A stretch of DNA of 64,000 bases, taken from assembly GCF_014695915.1 (NCBI RefSeq), contig NZ_JACJPF010000103.1, forward strand, positions 79,898 through 143,897, read 5' to 3'. How positions within the stretch are numbered: the stretch's first letter is position 1; the number at the start of each line of letters is the position of its first letter. This stretch comes from Trichocoleus sp. FACHB-40 (lineage in GTDB: Bacteria; Cyanobacteriota; Cyanobacteriia; Cyanobacteriales; FACHB-T130). The notes under the pieces were generated by a model. The model saw nothing but the letters and a program-made list of their open reading frames with translations, did no database searches and was not told the origin of the DNA. Position numbers and translations under genes: made by a program. Positions 54,271 to 64,000 of the stretch are shown here, one piece after another.

Positions 54271-55122
54271 TTAACGCTTGTGAGCTACGGGGGATTCGTA
54301 CTCGACCCGAAACACGTTCGCGTAGAGGTTCGCCAAAATCTGCTTTCCCTCTTGCGTCACGTCCAAGAAATCCAACCCTGTTTGAATGTAGGGAAAAACA
54401 ACATTCCAATAAAACTTTGGGTAGTTTCTCCGCAAGTCGCCTGGGTTGCGGTAGCCTAAGTCTTTGTTCACTCCTGTTTCTTCAAATTCGTAGAACAAGG
54501 CACTAATTTTTTGCAAGTAGCGCGGATCGCTCATTTGCCCGATTAAATCGGCGGCGCGAATTAATCCAGGAAAGTTTGTTGTGTCTTGATGATCTTCGTC
54601 TGCTGGCACAGGAAAACGGGTTAATTCGATATTGCGCTTAATCACTTCGGCATCAATTAGTTTGTGACCGCCAAAGCGCTCTTCAATAAACTGTTTTCCC
54701 CGATCCACATGGTAAGGTGTGAGGCTGGCATCGGTTAAACCTGGAGGTAGGGAAACCATTGTGCCGTTTACACCTGTGGCATACAGTCTTTCACTGTTTC
54801 GGTCAGCCAGACAAACGCCTTTAACGTACCCGATATCGTGGCACAACAAAGAAATGATGGCGTGCAACCAATCTTCGCAGTACACTCTACCTTCGCGAAT
54901 TTGCTTCCCCCGCAAAACTTCCTGTCCCACTAATGTGACGTAAATTGTGTGTTCGACGTTGTGATAAAGGGCATCGCTGTTGGCAATGTTTTCCAGCGCC
55001 ATGTTTCCAGCCCAAGCGATGATGTCGGCGTAGTCTGGTTTGAGTCCGCCGTAAGTGCGGCGGTAGCCAGCCCGCAGGCATTCAACGAAGGTATCAATCA
55101 TCACTGTGGTGGGATTAAACAT
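54271..55122 (-). CDS. HD-domain metal-dependent phosphohydrolase
   Basis: 283 residues. Metal-site residues H54 and H58 (YHNVEHTIYVTLVG) with the HD pair H95-D96 (LLCHDIGYVKG) and further acidic/basic positions (YHVDRGKQFIEERF, LIRAADLIGQMSDP). This is an HD-superfamily hydrolase of the kind found alone in cyanobacteria; relatives act on nucleotides or cyclic nucleotides, but the substrate here is unknown. It precedes the poly-HAMP gene on the same strand by 337 bp, so it may belong to that signalling block. Start ATG at 55122; the AT-rich 610-bp gap upstream separates it from the divergent TIR locus. Confidence 0.82.
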   Translation of the reverse strand: MFNPTTVMIDTFVECLRAGYRRTYGGLKPDYADIIAWAGNMALENIANSDALYHNVEHTIYVTLVGQEVLRGKQIREGRVYCEDWLHAIISLLCHDIGYVKGVCLADRNSERLYATGVNGTMVSLPPGLTDASLTPYHVDRGKQFIEERFGGHKLIDAEVIKRNIELTRFPVPADEDHQDTTNFPGLIRAADLIGQMSDPRYLQKISALFYEFEETGVNKDLGYRNPGDLRRNYPKFYWNVVFPYIQTGLDFLDVTQEGKQILANLYANVFRVEYESPVAHKR

Positions 55123-55732
55123 CTCTATTCCCCTGACAAAAATTCGGCGAAGTAATAAATAAAATTAATGAAGTCAGTTGTGATAATTCTAATTTGACAA
55201 TCATAATTATTTGGATAAATACATTATATTAATTATGTATTATTTCTAAAAGTAAAACCGGGTGAATTAGAAACTTATATCAGTAGTTTCACTTATGTTT
55301 CATTAGATAGCAACCAGGAAAGCTCAGAAATTTTGAGTATTTTTTCTAGGTTGAGCTGACGACAAGTAACCATGCGCGATCGCGTATTCTTATGTGCAAA
55401 GTACGCGATCGCTCTCTAATATGCCCTTCTAGCTGCCGAAAACCTCAGGAAAGCTCAGAAAAACTCCGTAAAAACTCTCTTCTATCGGAAATGTATGATA
55501 CATAGGGTACAGGGGAAACACAAAGACAGGGAGAGAGGAAGAAAAAAGATTTTTCTTCTAGGCTGGGGAGCAATACTCTTGCCTGCTATCCTAATCATGG
55601 CAAGCATTTTGCCTCTCTTCCCAGACGGAACATCTGCGGACTGGAACAGTTGCATTTTGTATAATATAGGTTACTACTTAGTTAAACTTTGAAAAAACAC
55701 TTGATTTTTTCAAATAAAAATTTACACAACCT
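55123..55732. other. AT-rich divergent intergenic region before the TIR gene
   Basis: 610 bp. A 15-bp direct repeat AGGAAAGCTCAGAAA occurs at 55316-55330 and 55447-55461. Between them an 11-bp inverted repeat GCGATCGCGTA / TACGCGATCGC (55376-55386, 55402-55412) is seen. A 65-codon frame at 55495-55692 has one hydrophobic stretch (WGAILLPAILIMASILPLF) but no ribosome site; I do not call it a gene. These repeats may be regulatory sites for the TIR gene. Confidence 0.5.
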
Positions 55733-57688
55733 ATGGATGTTAAAGAGGCATTAGAGTTTACAGATAGCTTAATTTGTGCTACCACGGGAAAATACCTAAA
55801 TGACCTCGAACGGCAAGTATTTACAGGGTCTTGGGAAGGTAAAACTTATGAAGATATTTACCCTCTTCACCCTCAGTATATAGAAAAAGATGTTGGCTAT
55901 AAATTATGGAAAAAGCTGTCAAATGCCTTAGATGAAAAGGTTACAAAAAAAAACTTTAAAGGAGCAATAGAACGCGCCATTAAGCAGCAGTCACAATTTA
56001 CGGAAGCGTCAGTAATCATTAACCAAAAATCACCTCCACAAGAAGCAGCGCGTAATTTAAGAGTTTTTATTTCCTATTCGGCTGTAGAGCCTGATCGGAG
56101 CCTTGCGGCTCAGTTTTATGAAGCTATAAATGCTGCTGGACACACAGCATTTATGGCTACTGTAGACGCAAATAATTTGGGTAAGTCCTCTGATTTACCA
56201 GAAAATTCGCTAGATAGAATTGATACGGAATTGCAGCACTGCGACTATTTTTTGTTGCTACTTTCTCCCCAAGCTGCGGTTAGTGAAATGGCACTCGAAG
56301 AGTTACGACGGGCTAAAGAGTTGCGTTTTATTCACAATAAGCCAATTGTGTTACCTATTCGCGTTAATTGTCCCTTAAATTCGTCTTTAAACCACGATTT
56401 ACGCGGCTATTTGCAAGGAATTGGGCAACTTGAATGGGAATCCCCGGCTGATACTGCAATTGTGCAAGAAGTCCTGAACCTTTTAGCAAGTAAGGGGGAA
56501 TGGGGAATGGAAGATTCGGGGGATAGTAGATTGGCAAAGTATAGAGACATTGCATACAACGTCTCTACAATCCAAAATCACGGTATGTTTTGGGAAGAAT
56601 CAATCTCCCCAAAAATCGCTTCACAATCCACAATCCCCTCCCCTTTACCAGTAGCAGAACCAGAGTTACCAAGCGGTCAAGTACGTTTGGCTTCGGCTTT
56701 TTATGTGGAACGAGTTCCCTATGAAGCTCAATGTTACAAGGAAATTTTGCAACCAGGGGCGCTGATTAGGATTAAAGCACCGAGACAGATGGGGAAAACT
56801 TCCCTAATGGCGAGAATTTTATATCAGGCAAAAGAGCAGGGATATCGCACAGTTCCGTTGAGTTTTCAACACGCAGATACAGCAGTTTTTTCAAATTTGA
56901 ATCAACTATTAAAGTGGTTTTGCGCGAGAATTTCTCGAAAGCTGCGGCTACCACATCAAGTTGATGATTATTGGTCTGATACTTATGGCAGTAAGGATAA
57001 TTGTACTGCTTATTTTGAAGATTGTTTGTTGTCAGGAACCGAGAGTCCCCTAGTGTTAGGTTTGGATGAGGTAGATCGGGTTTTTCAATATCCGAAAATT
57101 GCCGATGATTTTTTTGGGTTGCTACGTGCTTGGTATGAGGAAGCTGGATATGGTGGTGGCGATAGCGATCGCTGGCAACAATTGCGCCTAGTTGTAGTAC
57201 ACTCAACGGAAGTTTATATCCCTCTGAATGTCAATCAATCGCCGTTTAATGTAGGATTGCCAATTGAGTTGCCAGATTTTAGCCCGGAACAGGTGCAAGA
57301 TTTAACTCAGCGTCATGGACTGAATGGGAATGCAAGCCAGATTAAACAATTGATGGCGCTGGTGGGCGGACATCCCTATCTGGTGCGGCTGGCTCTCTAT
57401 CATATCGCGCAGCAGACGATTACGATGGAGCAATTGTTAGAAACTGCTCCCACAGAGGCGGGACTTTATGATGACCATTTGCGAAGACATTTGTGGAATT
57501 TGCAACAACATCGAGAGTTAGCTGCTGCTTTCGCTAAGGTAGTGACAGCTGATGTACCCGTAGAATTGGAGTCAGTGACAGCATTTAAGTTGCACAGTAT
57601 GGGGCTAGTACAATTGCAGGGTAATTATGTCACGCCACGCTTCGATTTATATCGGCAATATTTTAGCGATCGCTTGGGAAAATTTTAG
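55733..57688 (+). CDS. HTH(vMAP)-TIR-AAA_35 protein
   Basis: 651 residues in three parts. Residues 1-85 resemble the vWA-MoxR-associated (vMAP) N-terminal HTH: KEALEFTDSLICATTGKYLN, VFTGSWEGKTYEDI, DVGYKLWKKLSNAL, KKNFKGAIER. Residues 109-251 are a TIR domain: RVFISYSAVEPDRSLAAQFY, then DYFLLLLSPQAAVSEMALEE with a possible catalytic Glu at 189/190, and IVLPIRVN. Residues ~315-640 are an AAA_35-type P-loop NTPase: [14 protein letters not shown] (349-362), LVLGLDEVDRVFQYP (Walker B), VVVHSTEVYIPL and a C-terminal winged-helix-like part. TIR domains in bacterial defence degrade NAD+; this fusion would link NTP-driven sensing to it (inference). The DUF4058 gene follows by 43 bp. Confidence 0.88.
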   Translation: MDVKEALEFTDSLICATTGKYLNDLERQVFTGSWEGKTYEDIYPLHPQYIEKDVGYKLWKKLSNALDEKVTKKNFKGAIERAIKQQSQFTEASVIINQKSPPQEAARNLRVFISYSAVEPDRSLAAQFYEAINAAGHTAFMATVDANNLGKSSDLPENSLDRIDTELQHCDYFLLLLSPQAAVSEMALEELRRAKELRFIHNKPIVLPIRVNCPLNSSLNHDLRGYLQGIGQLEWESPADTAIVQEVLNLLASKGEWGMEDSGDSRLAKYRDIAYNVSTIQNHGMFWEESISPKIASQSTIPSPLPVAEPELPSGQVRLASAFYVERVPYEAQCYKEILQPGALIRIKAPRQMGKTSLMARILYQAKEQGYRTVPLSFQHADTAVFSNLNQLLKWFCARISRKLRLPHQVDDYWSDTYGSKDNCTAYFEDCLLSGTESPLVLGLDEVDRVFQYPKIADDFFGLLRAWYEEAGYGGGDSDRWQQLRLVVVHSTEVYIPLNVNQSPFNVGLPIELPDFSPEQVQDLTQRHGLNGNASQIKQLMALVGGHPYLVRLALYHIAQQTITMEQLLETAPTEAGLYDDHLRRHLWNLQQHRELAAAFAKVVTADVPVELESVTAFKLHSMGLVQLQGNYVTPRFDLYRQYFSDRLGKF

Positions 57689-57731
57689 ATAGTAGAGAGA
57701 ACTTGACACAATTGTTGCTAGAGGTCAAAAA

Positions 57732-58511
57732 ATGCCTTCTCCATTTCCAGGTGTGGATCCATACTTAGAAAATCCTGAATTGTGGGCTGAGGTACATCAT
57801 CGGTTAATTACTGCGATCGCCATTTCCATAGCACCCTCTCTCCGTCCTAAATATCGCGTAGCAATTGAAAAGCGGATTTATTTAAGTGATGTAAAAGATA
57901 GCGACTTGGTGATGATTCCCGATGTAACGGTATTCTCCAAGCCTTCATCCGACAATCAATCTCAATCAACCGCAACGCTTACCTCCCCCCGCGAACCGAT
58001 AACAGTAACAGTACCAATCCCCGAAGAAACCAGGGAAGGTTACTTAGAAATTAGAGAGGTAGGAACGGGTGAGGTGATTACTGTTATAGAAATCCTTTCT
58101 CCTAAAAATAAACGCGCCGGAGTTGGACGAAACTTGTATGAAACGAAGCGACAGCAAGTTCTAACAAGCGCCACCCACCTAGTAGAAATTGACTTACTTA
58201 GAGGCGGCAAGCCAATGCCAGTCGAGAAGGAGATTCAGGCGGATTATCGAATTTTAGTGAGTCAAAGCGTTCGCCGTCCAGCAGCTCATTTGTATGCTTT
58301 TACTGTACGAGAAGAAATTCCCCCATTCCCTTTACCTTTGCAACCTGGGGATGCAGAAGTGCAAGTGGAATTACAAACTTTGTTAAGCGAGGTATATAAC
58401 CAAGCGGGATTTGATTTAGCAGTGGATTATACTCAGCCTGCGATACCACCCCTGAAGGGAAATGATCCTGCTTGGGCTGATGATTTGTTGCGAGAAGAAG
58501 GATTGCGGTGA
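57732..58511 (+). CDS. DUF4058 family protein
   Basis: 259 residues, starting MPSPFPGVDPYLENPELWAE, a DUF4058 signature. Conserved block VGTGEVITVIEILSPKNKRA then YETKRQQVLTSATHLVEIDL, ending PALAxxPTWA-like PPLKGNDPAWADDLL. The I-E-I-L-S-P-x-N-K and E-I-D-L patterns parallel the metal-site strands of Uma2 and other PD-(D/E)XK proteins, so a nuclease-type fold is possible though unproven. DUF4058 is common in cyanobacteria and its function is unknown. It lies between two AAA_35 genes, 43 bp after the first, which suggests co-transcription. A dispersed ggcgctaggc palindrome follows. Confidence 0.82.
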   Translation: MPSPFPGVDPYLENPELWAEVHHRLITAIAISIAPSLRPKYRVAIEKRIYLSDVKDSDLVMIPDVTVFSKPSSDNQSQSTATLTSPREPITVTVPIPEETREGYLEIREVGTGEVITVIEILSPKNKRAGVGRNLYETKRQQVLTSATHLVEIDLLRGGKPMPVEKEIQADYRILVSQSVRRPAAHLYAFTVREEIPPFPLPLQPGDAEVQVELQTLLSEVYNQAGFDLAVDYTQPAIPPLKGNDPAWADDLLREEGLR

Positions 58512-58539
58512 TGAAGATATGGTGAGCGAACCGACAGGT

Positions 58540-58577
58540 CGGCGCTAGGCTAACGCCTCGCTTCGCTAACGCTATGG
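58540..58577. repeat. Dispersed cgcttcgctaacgc palindrome
   Basis: GGCGCTAGGCTAACGCCTCGC followed by TTCGCTAACGC, in the 130-bp gap between the DUF4058 gene and the AAA_35-GAF gene. Confidence 0.5.
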
Positions 58578-58640
58578 CACTGCGAACAAAAAGTATTGAT
58601 CAGTTATTAACTACTTACAAAAAACTCATGTATCAGAAGC

Positions 58641-61600
58641 ATGGTGTTTTCTACCCAATCAGAACCCCTTATGACCCAAGAGCCAAATTCAGCCTATAAC
58701 TATAAAGTGGGTGGACATTTACCGCTTGATGCTCCCACTTATGTAGTGCGACAGGCAGATTTTGACTTATATGAAGGACTGAAGGCGGGGGAGTTTTGTT
58801 ATGTGCTGAATTCTCGGCAGATGGGGAAAACTAGCTTGCGGGTGCAAACGATGCACAAGTTGCAAGCAGAAGGATTCGCCTGTGCAGCAGTAGACTTGAC
58901 GAAAATTGGTAGCCAAGATATTACGCCGGATCAGTGGTATGCAGGGGTGATGCGGCGTTTGGTGACGAGTTTCCAGCTTTCAGACAAGATTAACTTACAG
59001 AGTTGGTTGCGCGATCGCGCTTTTCTTCCTCCGGTGCAGCGCTTGAGTGAATTTATCGAACAAGTGCTGCTAACATCAGTCAGCCAGAAAATTGTTATTT
59101 TTATCGACGAAATTGATAATGTTCTCAGCTTAAATTTTAAGACTGATGACTTTTTTGCGTTTATCCGCGCCTGCAATGAATACGAACGTCTAACTTTTGC
59201 CTTACTGGGGGTGGCGAGTCCCTCTGATTTGATGCAAGACAAAAACCGGACTCCTTTTAATATCGGTCGGGCGGTTGAATTATATGGTTTTCAATTACAC
59301 GAAGCGCAGCTTTTAGCGGAGGGTTTAGCAGGGAAAATTAGCAATCCTCAAGAAGTGCTTAAAGCGGTATTAGATTGGACGGGAGGACAGCCGTTTCTTA
59401 CCCAAAAACTTTGCAAATTAGTCCTCCAACAAGCAGAGAAAAACTTATTACCCATTAACGAAATTCCAGATTGGGTTGAGAAATTAGTGCGATCGCGTAT
59501 CATCGAGAGTTGGGAAGCGATGGATGAACCACCGCATCTAAAGACGATACGCGATCGCATTCTCCGAATTGGACAGCGAAGCCGTGCGCTACTGGATATC
59601 TATCTGTTAATTTTGCAACGAGAGGAATTAGCGTTTGACCAAAGTCCAGAACAAATTGAATTGCTACTCTCAGGAGCAATTGTCAAGCGGCAAGGGAAAC
59701 TAAAGGTTTGTAACCGCATTTATGTCTCTGTATTTAACGAGAGATGGGTGAACAAGGCGTTAGCGGATATGCACGCCGACTTTATGCAGATTGTTGCCAC
59801 CCAAGAACAAAAACTTCTATCTATGCTTAGCGTGATGGAAGGCAAAACATTTAATGATATTCTTTCAGAAATATTAGGTTCTATTACCTTTAAAATGGGC
59901 GAACTATTGAGCGTAGATCGCACAACAATTTTCTTTATAGATGAAGAAAAAAGTGAACTTTGGTCAATTATCGCTAGACATGAAGACGGAAATCATCCCG
60001 AACTTCAAATTTTGTCAAATAAAGAAACAAAAGGACGGTTAACTTATTTCAAAAAATTTGTCAGCACTCCCTTTAGCTTTTGCGACGATCCCGCGGATTT
60101 GGAAGCGGACGAGCCAGACAACAATAAGGGATATCGCACCTACAATGAGTTAATTTTACCATTATTAAATGAGCAGGGAGATTTAGTTGCAGTAGTCCAA
60201 TTACTGAATAAGTTAAAGCAGCCGAATAATCCGCAAGCTCGCTTAGCAGAAAGAATTGATAAATACGGCTTCACAGAAGCCGATCAAAAACAGTTTGCTG
60301 ACTATGCTCCGGCAATTCGACGAATTTTGGAAAGATGCCAGTATTGTTACAAATTAGCCCAAAGACTACAAGCCTCGGAAGCACTCACAGAAGCAACGCG
60401 ATCGCTCTCTCAAAGCAGCCTCGATTCTGAAGAAGTCCTGGGTCGAGTTATGGATGCGGCAAAAAAACTGATGAATGCCGACCGCAGCACGCTTTGGTTA
60501 ATAGATCGAGAGGCAAATGAACTATGGACAAAAATTCTTTTTGAGGACGGTTCTTTTCAAGAATTGCGAGTCAAAGTAGGGCAAGGTTTTGCTGGCAAAG
60601 TTGCCGCATCGGGAGAAACTTTAAATCTTCCCTTCGATCTGTACGATCACCCTGATTCGGAGACAGCCAAAAAAACTGATCAAAAGACAGGTTATCGCAC
60701 TTGTAGTTTACTCTGTATGCCCGTTTTCAGTCCTGATGGGGAATTATTAGGTGTCACCCAATTAGTGAATAAAAAGAAACTAGGTGTGTTTCCAGAATAT
60801 AACCCGGATAATTGGCCTGAAGCCCCCGAATGCTTCAAGGCTAGTTTTGACGGAAATAGTGAAAAATATATGCAGATTTTTAACTCTCAAGCGGGGGTTG
60901 CTCTGCAAAACGCCCAGAAATTTGCCAGCGTCAAAAAAGAGGCAGAATCTCAGCAAAAAAATGTGGTGAGTCAAACTCTGGCGATGCTCAATAGTGTCAT
61001 GGACAACCAGGGATTTGATGATATTTTGGATAGCACCTTGCGTTCGATTACTCTAAAAACCGGCAAATCTTTGAGTGCCGATCGCACGAGTATCTTTTTA
61101 TTAGATGAAGATAAAAATGAATTCTGGTCAATTATTGCCGAAGCAGATGGAGATGGTTCTTTAGAAATTCGGATACCTGCCAATAAAGGAATTGTGGGCG
61201 AGGTAGCAGCCCGTAAAGAAGTTATCAATATTCCCTTTGATTTCTATGACGATCCTCGCTCTGATGCAGCAAAAGAGCAAGACAAAAAAAATGGCTATCG
61301 TACTTATACAATGTTAGCGTTGCCGCTCTTAAATGAGCAGGGTAATTTAGTCGCCGTTATTCAGTTACTCAACAAATTAAAGCGGTTTGGCGACCGGACT
61401 GCATCCTTAGCAGAAAGAATCGATCAACAGGGCTTTACGGACGCAGATGAAGAACGATTTGCGGAAAATGCCCCGATGATTCAAATGATTTTAGAAAGCT
61501 TCCGCTCTTATCATAAAACAGCTAGGGGACAACGAGTGGCAGCCGCACTAATGGCCGCAGCTCGTTCTGTGAATCAAAGCAGTTTGGAGCTGGAAGAAAT

Positions 61601-62126
61601 TCTCAAGCGGGTGATGGAAGCAGCCAAGAAACTGATGAATGCCGACCGTAGTACTTTGTGGATTTTAGAGCAACAAGCTGGTGAATTGTGGACACAGATT
61701 CCTTTTGACGATGGTTCCGTAAAGGAATTGCGGGTAAAAGTAGGACAAGGTTATGCTGGCAAAGTTGCTGAATCCGGAGAGCCTTTGAATATTCCTTTCG
61801 ATTTATATTCTCGCCCGGATTCGGATACAGCAAAAAAGACCGATCATCAGACGGGTTATCGCACTTGTAGCTTATTATGTATGCCAGTCTTCAGTCCCGA
61901 TGGTGATTTGATTGGTGTGACTCAATTAGTTAATAAAAGGAAACTGGGCGATTTTCCCGAATATGACCCGGCGGATGGAAGGGAAGCGCCCGATTATTTC
62001 CAGGCTAGTTTTGACGAGAGCGATCAAAAATATATGCAAATATTTAATAATCAAGCTGGCGTTATTCTCCAGAATGCGGAACTTTTTGCAGCATTTAAGA
62101 AACAAGAGCGATCGCTATTGAGATAA
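58641..62126 (+). CDS. AAA_35 NTPase with four GAF domains and no output domain
   Basis: 1161 residues from ATG 58641 (ATG 58671, [15 protein letters not shown], is also possible). N-terminal AAA_35: [20 protein letters not shown]-loop [48 protein letters not shown]. Then four GAF domains in an A-B-A-B order (about 395-560, 580-745, 785-945, 965-1130); A1-A2 and B1-B2 share 386-387-residue spacing, an internal duplication. The GAFs read [11 protein letters not shown] ... [20 protein letters not shown] and GVTQLVNK, like cyclic-nucleotide-binding GAFs of CyaB/PDE type, but the later DE part is altered. The protein stops just after GAF 4. GAF A1 is degenerate. Confidence 0.88.
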   Translation: MVFSTQSEPLMTQEPNSAYNYKVGGHLPLDAPTYVVRQADFDLYEGLKAGEFCYVLNSRQMGKTSLRVQTMHKLQAEGFACAAVDLTKIGSQDITPDQWYAGVMRRLVTSFQLSDKINLQSWLRDRAFLPPVQRLSEFIEQVLLTSVSQKIVIFIDEIDNVLSLNFKTDDFFAFIRACNEYERLTFALLGVASPSDLMQDKNRTPFNIGRAVELYGFQLHEAQLLAEGLAGKISNPQEVLKAVLDWTGGQPFLTQKLCKLVLQQAEKNLLPINEIPDWVEKLVRSRIIESWEAMDEPPHLKTIRDRILRIGQRSRALLDIYLLILQREELAFDQSPEQIELLLSGAIVKRQGKLKVCNRIYVSVFNERWVNKALADMHADFMQIVATQEQKLLSMLSVMEGKTFNDILSEILGSITFKMGELLSVDRTTIFFIDEEKSELWSIIARHEDGNHPELQILSNKETKGRLTYFKKFVSTPFSFCDDPADLEADEPDNNKGYRTYNELILPLLNEQGDLVAVVQLLNKLKQPNNPQARLAERIDKYGFTEADQKQFADYAPAIRRILERCQYCYKLAQRLQASEALTEATRSLSQSSLDSEEVLGRVMDAAKKLMNADRSTLWLIDREANELWTKILFEDGSFQELRVKVGQGFAGKVAASGETLNLPFDLYDHPDSETAKKTDQKTGYRTCSLLCMPVFSPDGELLGVTQLVNKKKLGVFPEYNPDNWPEAPECFKASFDGNSEKYMQIFNSQAGVALQNAQKFASVKKEAESQQKNVVSQTLAMLNSVMDNQGFDDILDSTLRSITLKTGKSLSADRTSIFLLDEDKNEFWSIIAEADGDGSLEIRIPANKGIVGEVAARKEVINIPFDFYDDPRSDAAKEQDKKNGYRTYTMLALPLLNEQGNLVAVIQLLNKLKRFGDRTASLAERIDQQGFTDADEERFAENAPMIQMILESFRSYHKTARGQRVAAALMAAARSVNQSSLELEEILKRVMEAAKKLMNADRSTLWILEQQAGELWTQIPFDDGSVKELRVKVGQGYAGKVAESGEPLNIPFDLYSRPDSDTAKKTDHQTGYRTCSLLCMPVFSPDGDLIGVTQLVNKRKLGDFPEYDPADGREAPDYFQASFDESDQKYMQIFNNQAGVILQNAELFAAFKKQERSLLR

Positions 62127-62769
62127 CCAGGCAACCTGGTGATACAACACGTCGAAAATCAGTCGATTAGAGGCTTTTGATAAGATATACCCTCTCTTTT
62201 TAAAGGGTATGCTACTGAATAAACTTCTTGGCGCTTTCCGATTCTCAATTTCTTGCTCTAGAGATTGAATCCGCTCAAACAAAACCCGAATAAATTAAAC
62301 TTCTATATCTGGCAGACTGTCACAATTGAGCCAACTAGCTTCCTTTTTGCTGAATTGTGCAACCCCCGAAAGAACGGGTGTAGCGAATTTCCCAAGTCTT
62401 CGGGCGAGACAGAGGGGGCGGTTGGGGGGATCTTTGAGGGATGAACATACTTAACCGAGCCGTATTGGCACTATTACCTTCTCGGATATTTACAATCTAC
62501 GGTTAACGGGTAGGATTACTTGGGTTTATTTGTTTTTGCCTATAGCTTCGGCAGAATAAGGGTTAAAGAGTAAAAAAATATGTAAAGACCTAAAAATCTA
62601 TCGGGAAACCGGATATTGAGGTTAAAATACATAAAGCACAGCGGATAACTGTAGTACAGGAAAAAAGCTATTTATAGGCTCACGAGTTTTGGCACGTAGT
62701 GCAGAAAACTACGGAGCTTGCGATCGCACTCAGAGCAGATATCGGACATGAAGCTTTAAGGAGTGGAAA
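62127..62769. other. Long intergenic region before cysK
   Basis: 643 bp. Seen: a hairpin ATACCCT / AGGGTAT at about 62187-62210 that could end the AAA_35-GAF transcript; a remnant of the G/C-run repeat near 62411-62435; AT-rich leader from 62560; and the cysK ribosome site AAGGAG (62757-62762) seven bases before the ATG. No ORF or RNA was recognised. Confidence 0.5.
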
Positions 62770-63732
62770 ATGCGAATTGCTAATAATGTTACGGAATTGG
62801 TTGGGAATACGCCTCTGGTTCAGCTGAATCGACTACCGCAGGAACAAGGGTCTCTAGCGAGAATCGTTGTGAAGCTGGAGAGTATGAACTCAGCGGGTTC
62901 TGTTAAAGACCGCATCGGTGTGAGCATGATTCAAAAAGCTGAGGAAGCTGGGCTAATTCAGCCTGGTAAAACGGTTTTAATTGAACCAACTTCAGGAAAT
63001 ACTGGCATTGCCTTAGCGATGGTGGCGGCGGCTAAAGGCTACCCTTTGATTTTGGCAATGCCAGATACGATGAGCCTGGAACGGCAGAGAATGCTAAAAG
63101 CATATGGTGCCAAACTGGAACTGACACCTGGAGCTGAAGGGATGAGGGGCGCGATCGCTCGTGCCGAAGAAATTGCCGCGACAACACCTAATTCTTATAT
63201 GCCGCAACAGTTCCGCAACCCAGCCAATCCCCAAATCCACGCCGAAACAACAGCCGAGGAAATTTGGGCTGATACTGATGGTGAAGTGGATATTCTGGTA
63301 TCTGGGGTTGGTACTGGTGGCACAATTACTGGTGTTGCTGAGGTCATTAAACAGCGAAAACCGAGTTTTCAGGCCGTTGCTGTGGAACCAATCACCAGTC
63401 GCGTTCTCTCTGGAGGTAAGCCGGGAGGTCACAAGATTCAGGGAATTGGGGCTGGGTTTATCCCGGAAGTTCTGCGAAAAGAGCTGATTGATGAAATTGT
63501 CACTGTCTCCGATGAGGAGGCGATGTATTATAGTCGGCGGCTGGCTAGGGAAGAGGGGTTGCTCTCAGGTATCTCTACAGGAGCAGCTTTAAGTGCGGCA
63601 ATTCAGATTGGAAGACGTGTAGAGAATGAAGGCCGTTTGATTGTAATGGTGCAACCGAGTTATGGCGAACGTTACTTAAGTACGCCATTATTCCAAGAAC
63701 TAGAACACTTGGAAGCTGTCTCTGTTCGCTAA
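62770..63732 (+). CDS. cysK: Cysteine synthase A (O-acetylserine sulfhydrylase)
   Basis: 320 residues. A pyridoxal-phosphate enzyme joining O-acetylserine and sulfide to cysteine. PLP lysine K46 in [13 protein letters not shown]; substrate loop [14 protein letters not shown]; phosphate loop [28 protein letters not shown] and [12 protein letters not shown] are diagnostic; the C-terminus [15 protein letters not shown] is typical. The residues before the lysine (MNSAGSVK) are the cyanobacterial variant of NPGGSVK. AAGGAG seven bases before ATG fixes the start. It stands alone with a 640-bp upstream region. Confidence 0.95.
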   Translation: MRIANNVTELVGNTPLVQLNRLPQEQGSLARIVVKLESMNSAGSVKDRIGVSMIQKAEEAGLIQPGKTVLIEPTSGNTGIALAMVAAAKGYPLILAMPDTMSLERQRMLKAYGAKLELTPGAEGMRGAIARAEEIAATTPNSYMPQQFRNPANPQIHAETTAEEIWADTDGEVDILVSGVGTGGTITGVAEVIKQRKPSFQAVAVEPITSRVLSGGKPGGHKIQGIGAGFIPEVLRKELIDEIVTVSDEEAMYYSRRLAREEGLLSGISTGAALSAAIQIGRRVENEGRLIVMVQPSYGERYLSTPLFQELEHLEAVSVR

Positions 63733-63889
63733 ACTGGGAATCATGAATTGACAGCGATCGCGCCCACTCGAAATATAGCAATCCGATTTGAGTTGTGAAT
63801 TAGGTTGGAGCGCGGCAAATGGGTAATTGCAAACAATTACCCATTCTCCACAAATTATTTTTCCCAAATTAACTAGGCTTAATAGTATA

Positions 63890-64000
63890 ACGTGAGTTCG
63901 GGATAAGGATTGAGACAAGAAAGGGGCAAACCCGATAGGCTGAAAATGCAAAAACTTCATGCCCTGTTTGCCCTCATGCTTAGTCTAGAAGAACTGTTCT
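63890..64000 (+). mobile_element. Left end of a probable IS982-family element (partial)
   Basis: AACGTGAGTTCGGGATAAGG (about 63890-63909) looks like the terminal inverted repeat found at cyanobacterial IS982 ends. The frame opening at 63976 then gives MLSLEELF, which resembles the start of IS982 transposases, and is cut by the window edge. Only eight codons are visible, so this rests on short matches. Confidence 0.5.
63976..64000 (+). CDS. IS982-type transposase, 5' fragment (partial)
   Basis: Eight codons (MLSLEELF) run off the window end; the N-terminus resembles the start of IS982 transposases. An in-frame ATG at 63946 could extend it by ten codons. A 243-bp gap separates it from cysK. 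Intactness cannot be judged. Confidence 0.4.

Noticed and set aside
55495..55692. 65-codon ORF with one hydrophobic segment
   Set aside because: No ribosome site and no family; sits in the leader of the TIR gene. Noted within the intergenic entry only.

Overview
The window looks like chromosome from a cyanobacterium, probably a filamentous one of the Oscillatoria/Microcoleus/Phormidium kind. The octamer GCGATCGC (HIP1) occurs throughout. Genes for cyanophycin synthetase (3' end), phycocyanobilin:ferredoxin oxidoreductase (PcyA), an acyl-lipid omega-3 desaturase (DesB), LpxD and many Uma2, pentapeptide, GAF and hybrid-kinase proteins fit that group. The species cannot be named from sequence alone.

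Layout. 1-8.4 kb: end of cphA, tatA, two tandem Ser/Thr kinases with a relic of a second tatA between them, pcyA, glutathione-dependent formaldehyde dehydrogenase, a carotenoid-desaturase-like flavoprotein and a SRPBCC protein. 8.7-16.7 kb: small membrane protein, ChaB-domain stress protein, rubredoxin (short, easily missed), HI0933-type flavoprotein, lpxD, a WGxxG-type secreted protein, a Tat-exported peroxiredoxin, desB, a RemA-like protein and a 5'-truncated spore-photoproduct-lyase relic. 16.9-31.9 kb: a secondary EF-G, three Uma2 proteins, clpB, pentapeptide protein, signal peptidase I, two M15A-type peptidase-like proteins (one with a dispersed repeat inserted in frame) and a HAD phosphatase. 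32-42 kb: S-formylglutathione hydrolase (partner of the 5 kb dehydrogenase), a multiply broken DUF6745 gene, an XRE regulator with a 1390-aa double-kinase hybrid sensor, an orphan TnpB, and a class I glutamine amidotransferase. 43-55 kb: a minus-strand signalling block: HD protein, a 2237-aa poly-HAMP hybrid kinase, CheR, CheB and a REC-PAS-kinase-REC protein. 55.7-62.1 kb: the most system-like locus, an HTH(vMAP)-TIR-AAA_35 protein, a DUF4058 protein and an AAA_35 protein with four GAF domains. 62.8 kb to the end: cysK and the left edge of a probable IS982 element.

How the parts may work together. The two formaldehyde genes catalyse successive steps but lie about 26 kb apart. The 43-54 kb block combines reversible-methylation enzymes (CheR/CheB) with two multi-REC kinases but has no MCP, CheA or CheW. 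The 55.7-62.1 kb cluster pairs a TIR effector-like domain with two related NTPase modules and a nuclease-like DUF4058 protein, which I infer could be an immunity or conflict system.

The region is rich in dispersed palindromic repeats, heptamer tandem repeats and MITE-like inverted repeats; some lie in genes. No tRNA, rRNA or CRISPR array was recognised. Families were assigned by reading motifs; no searches were run.
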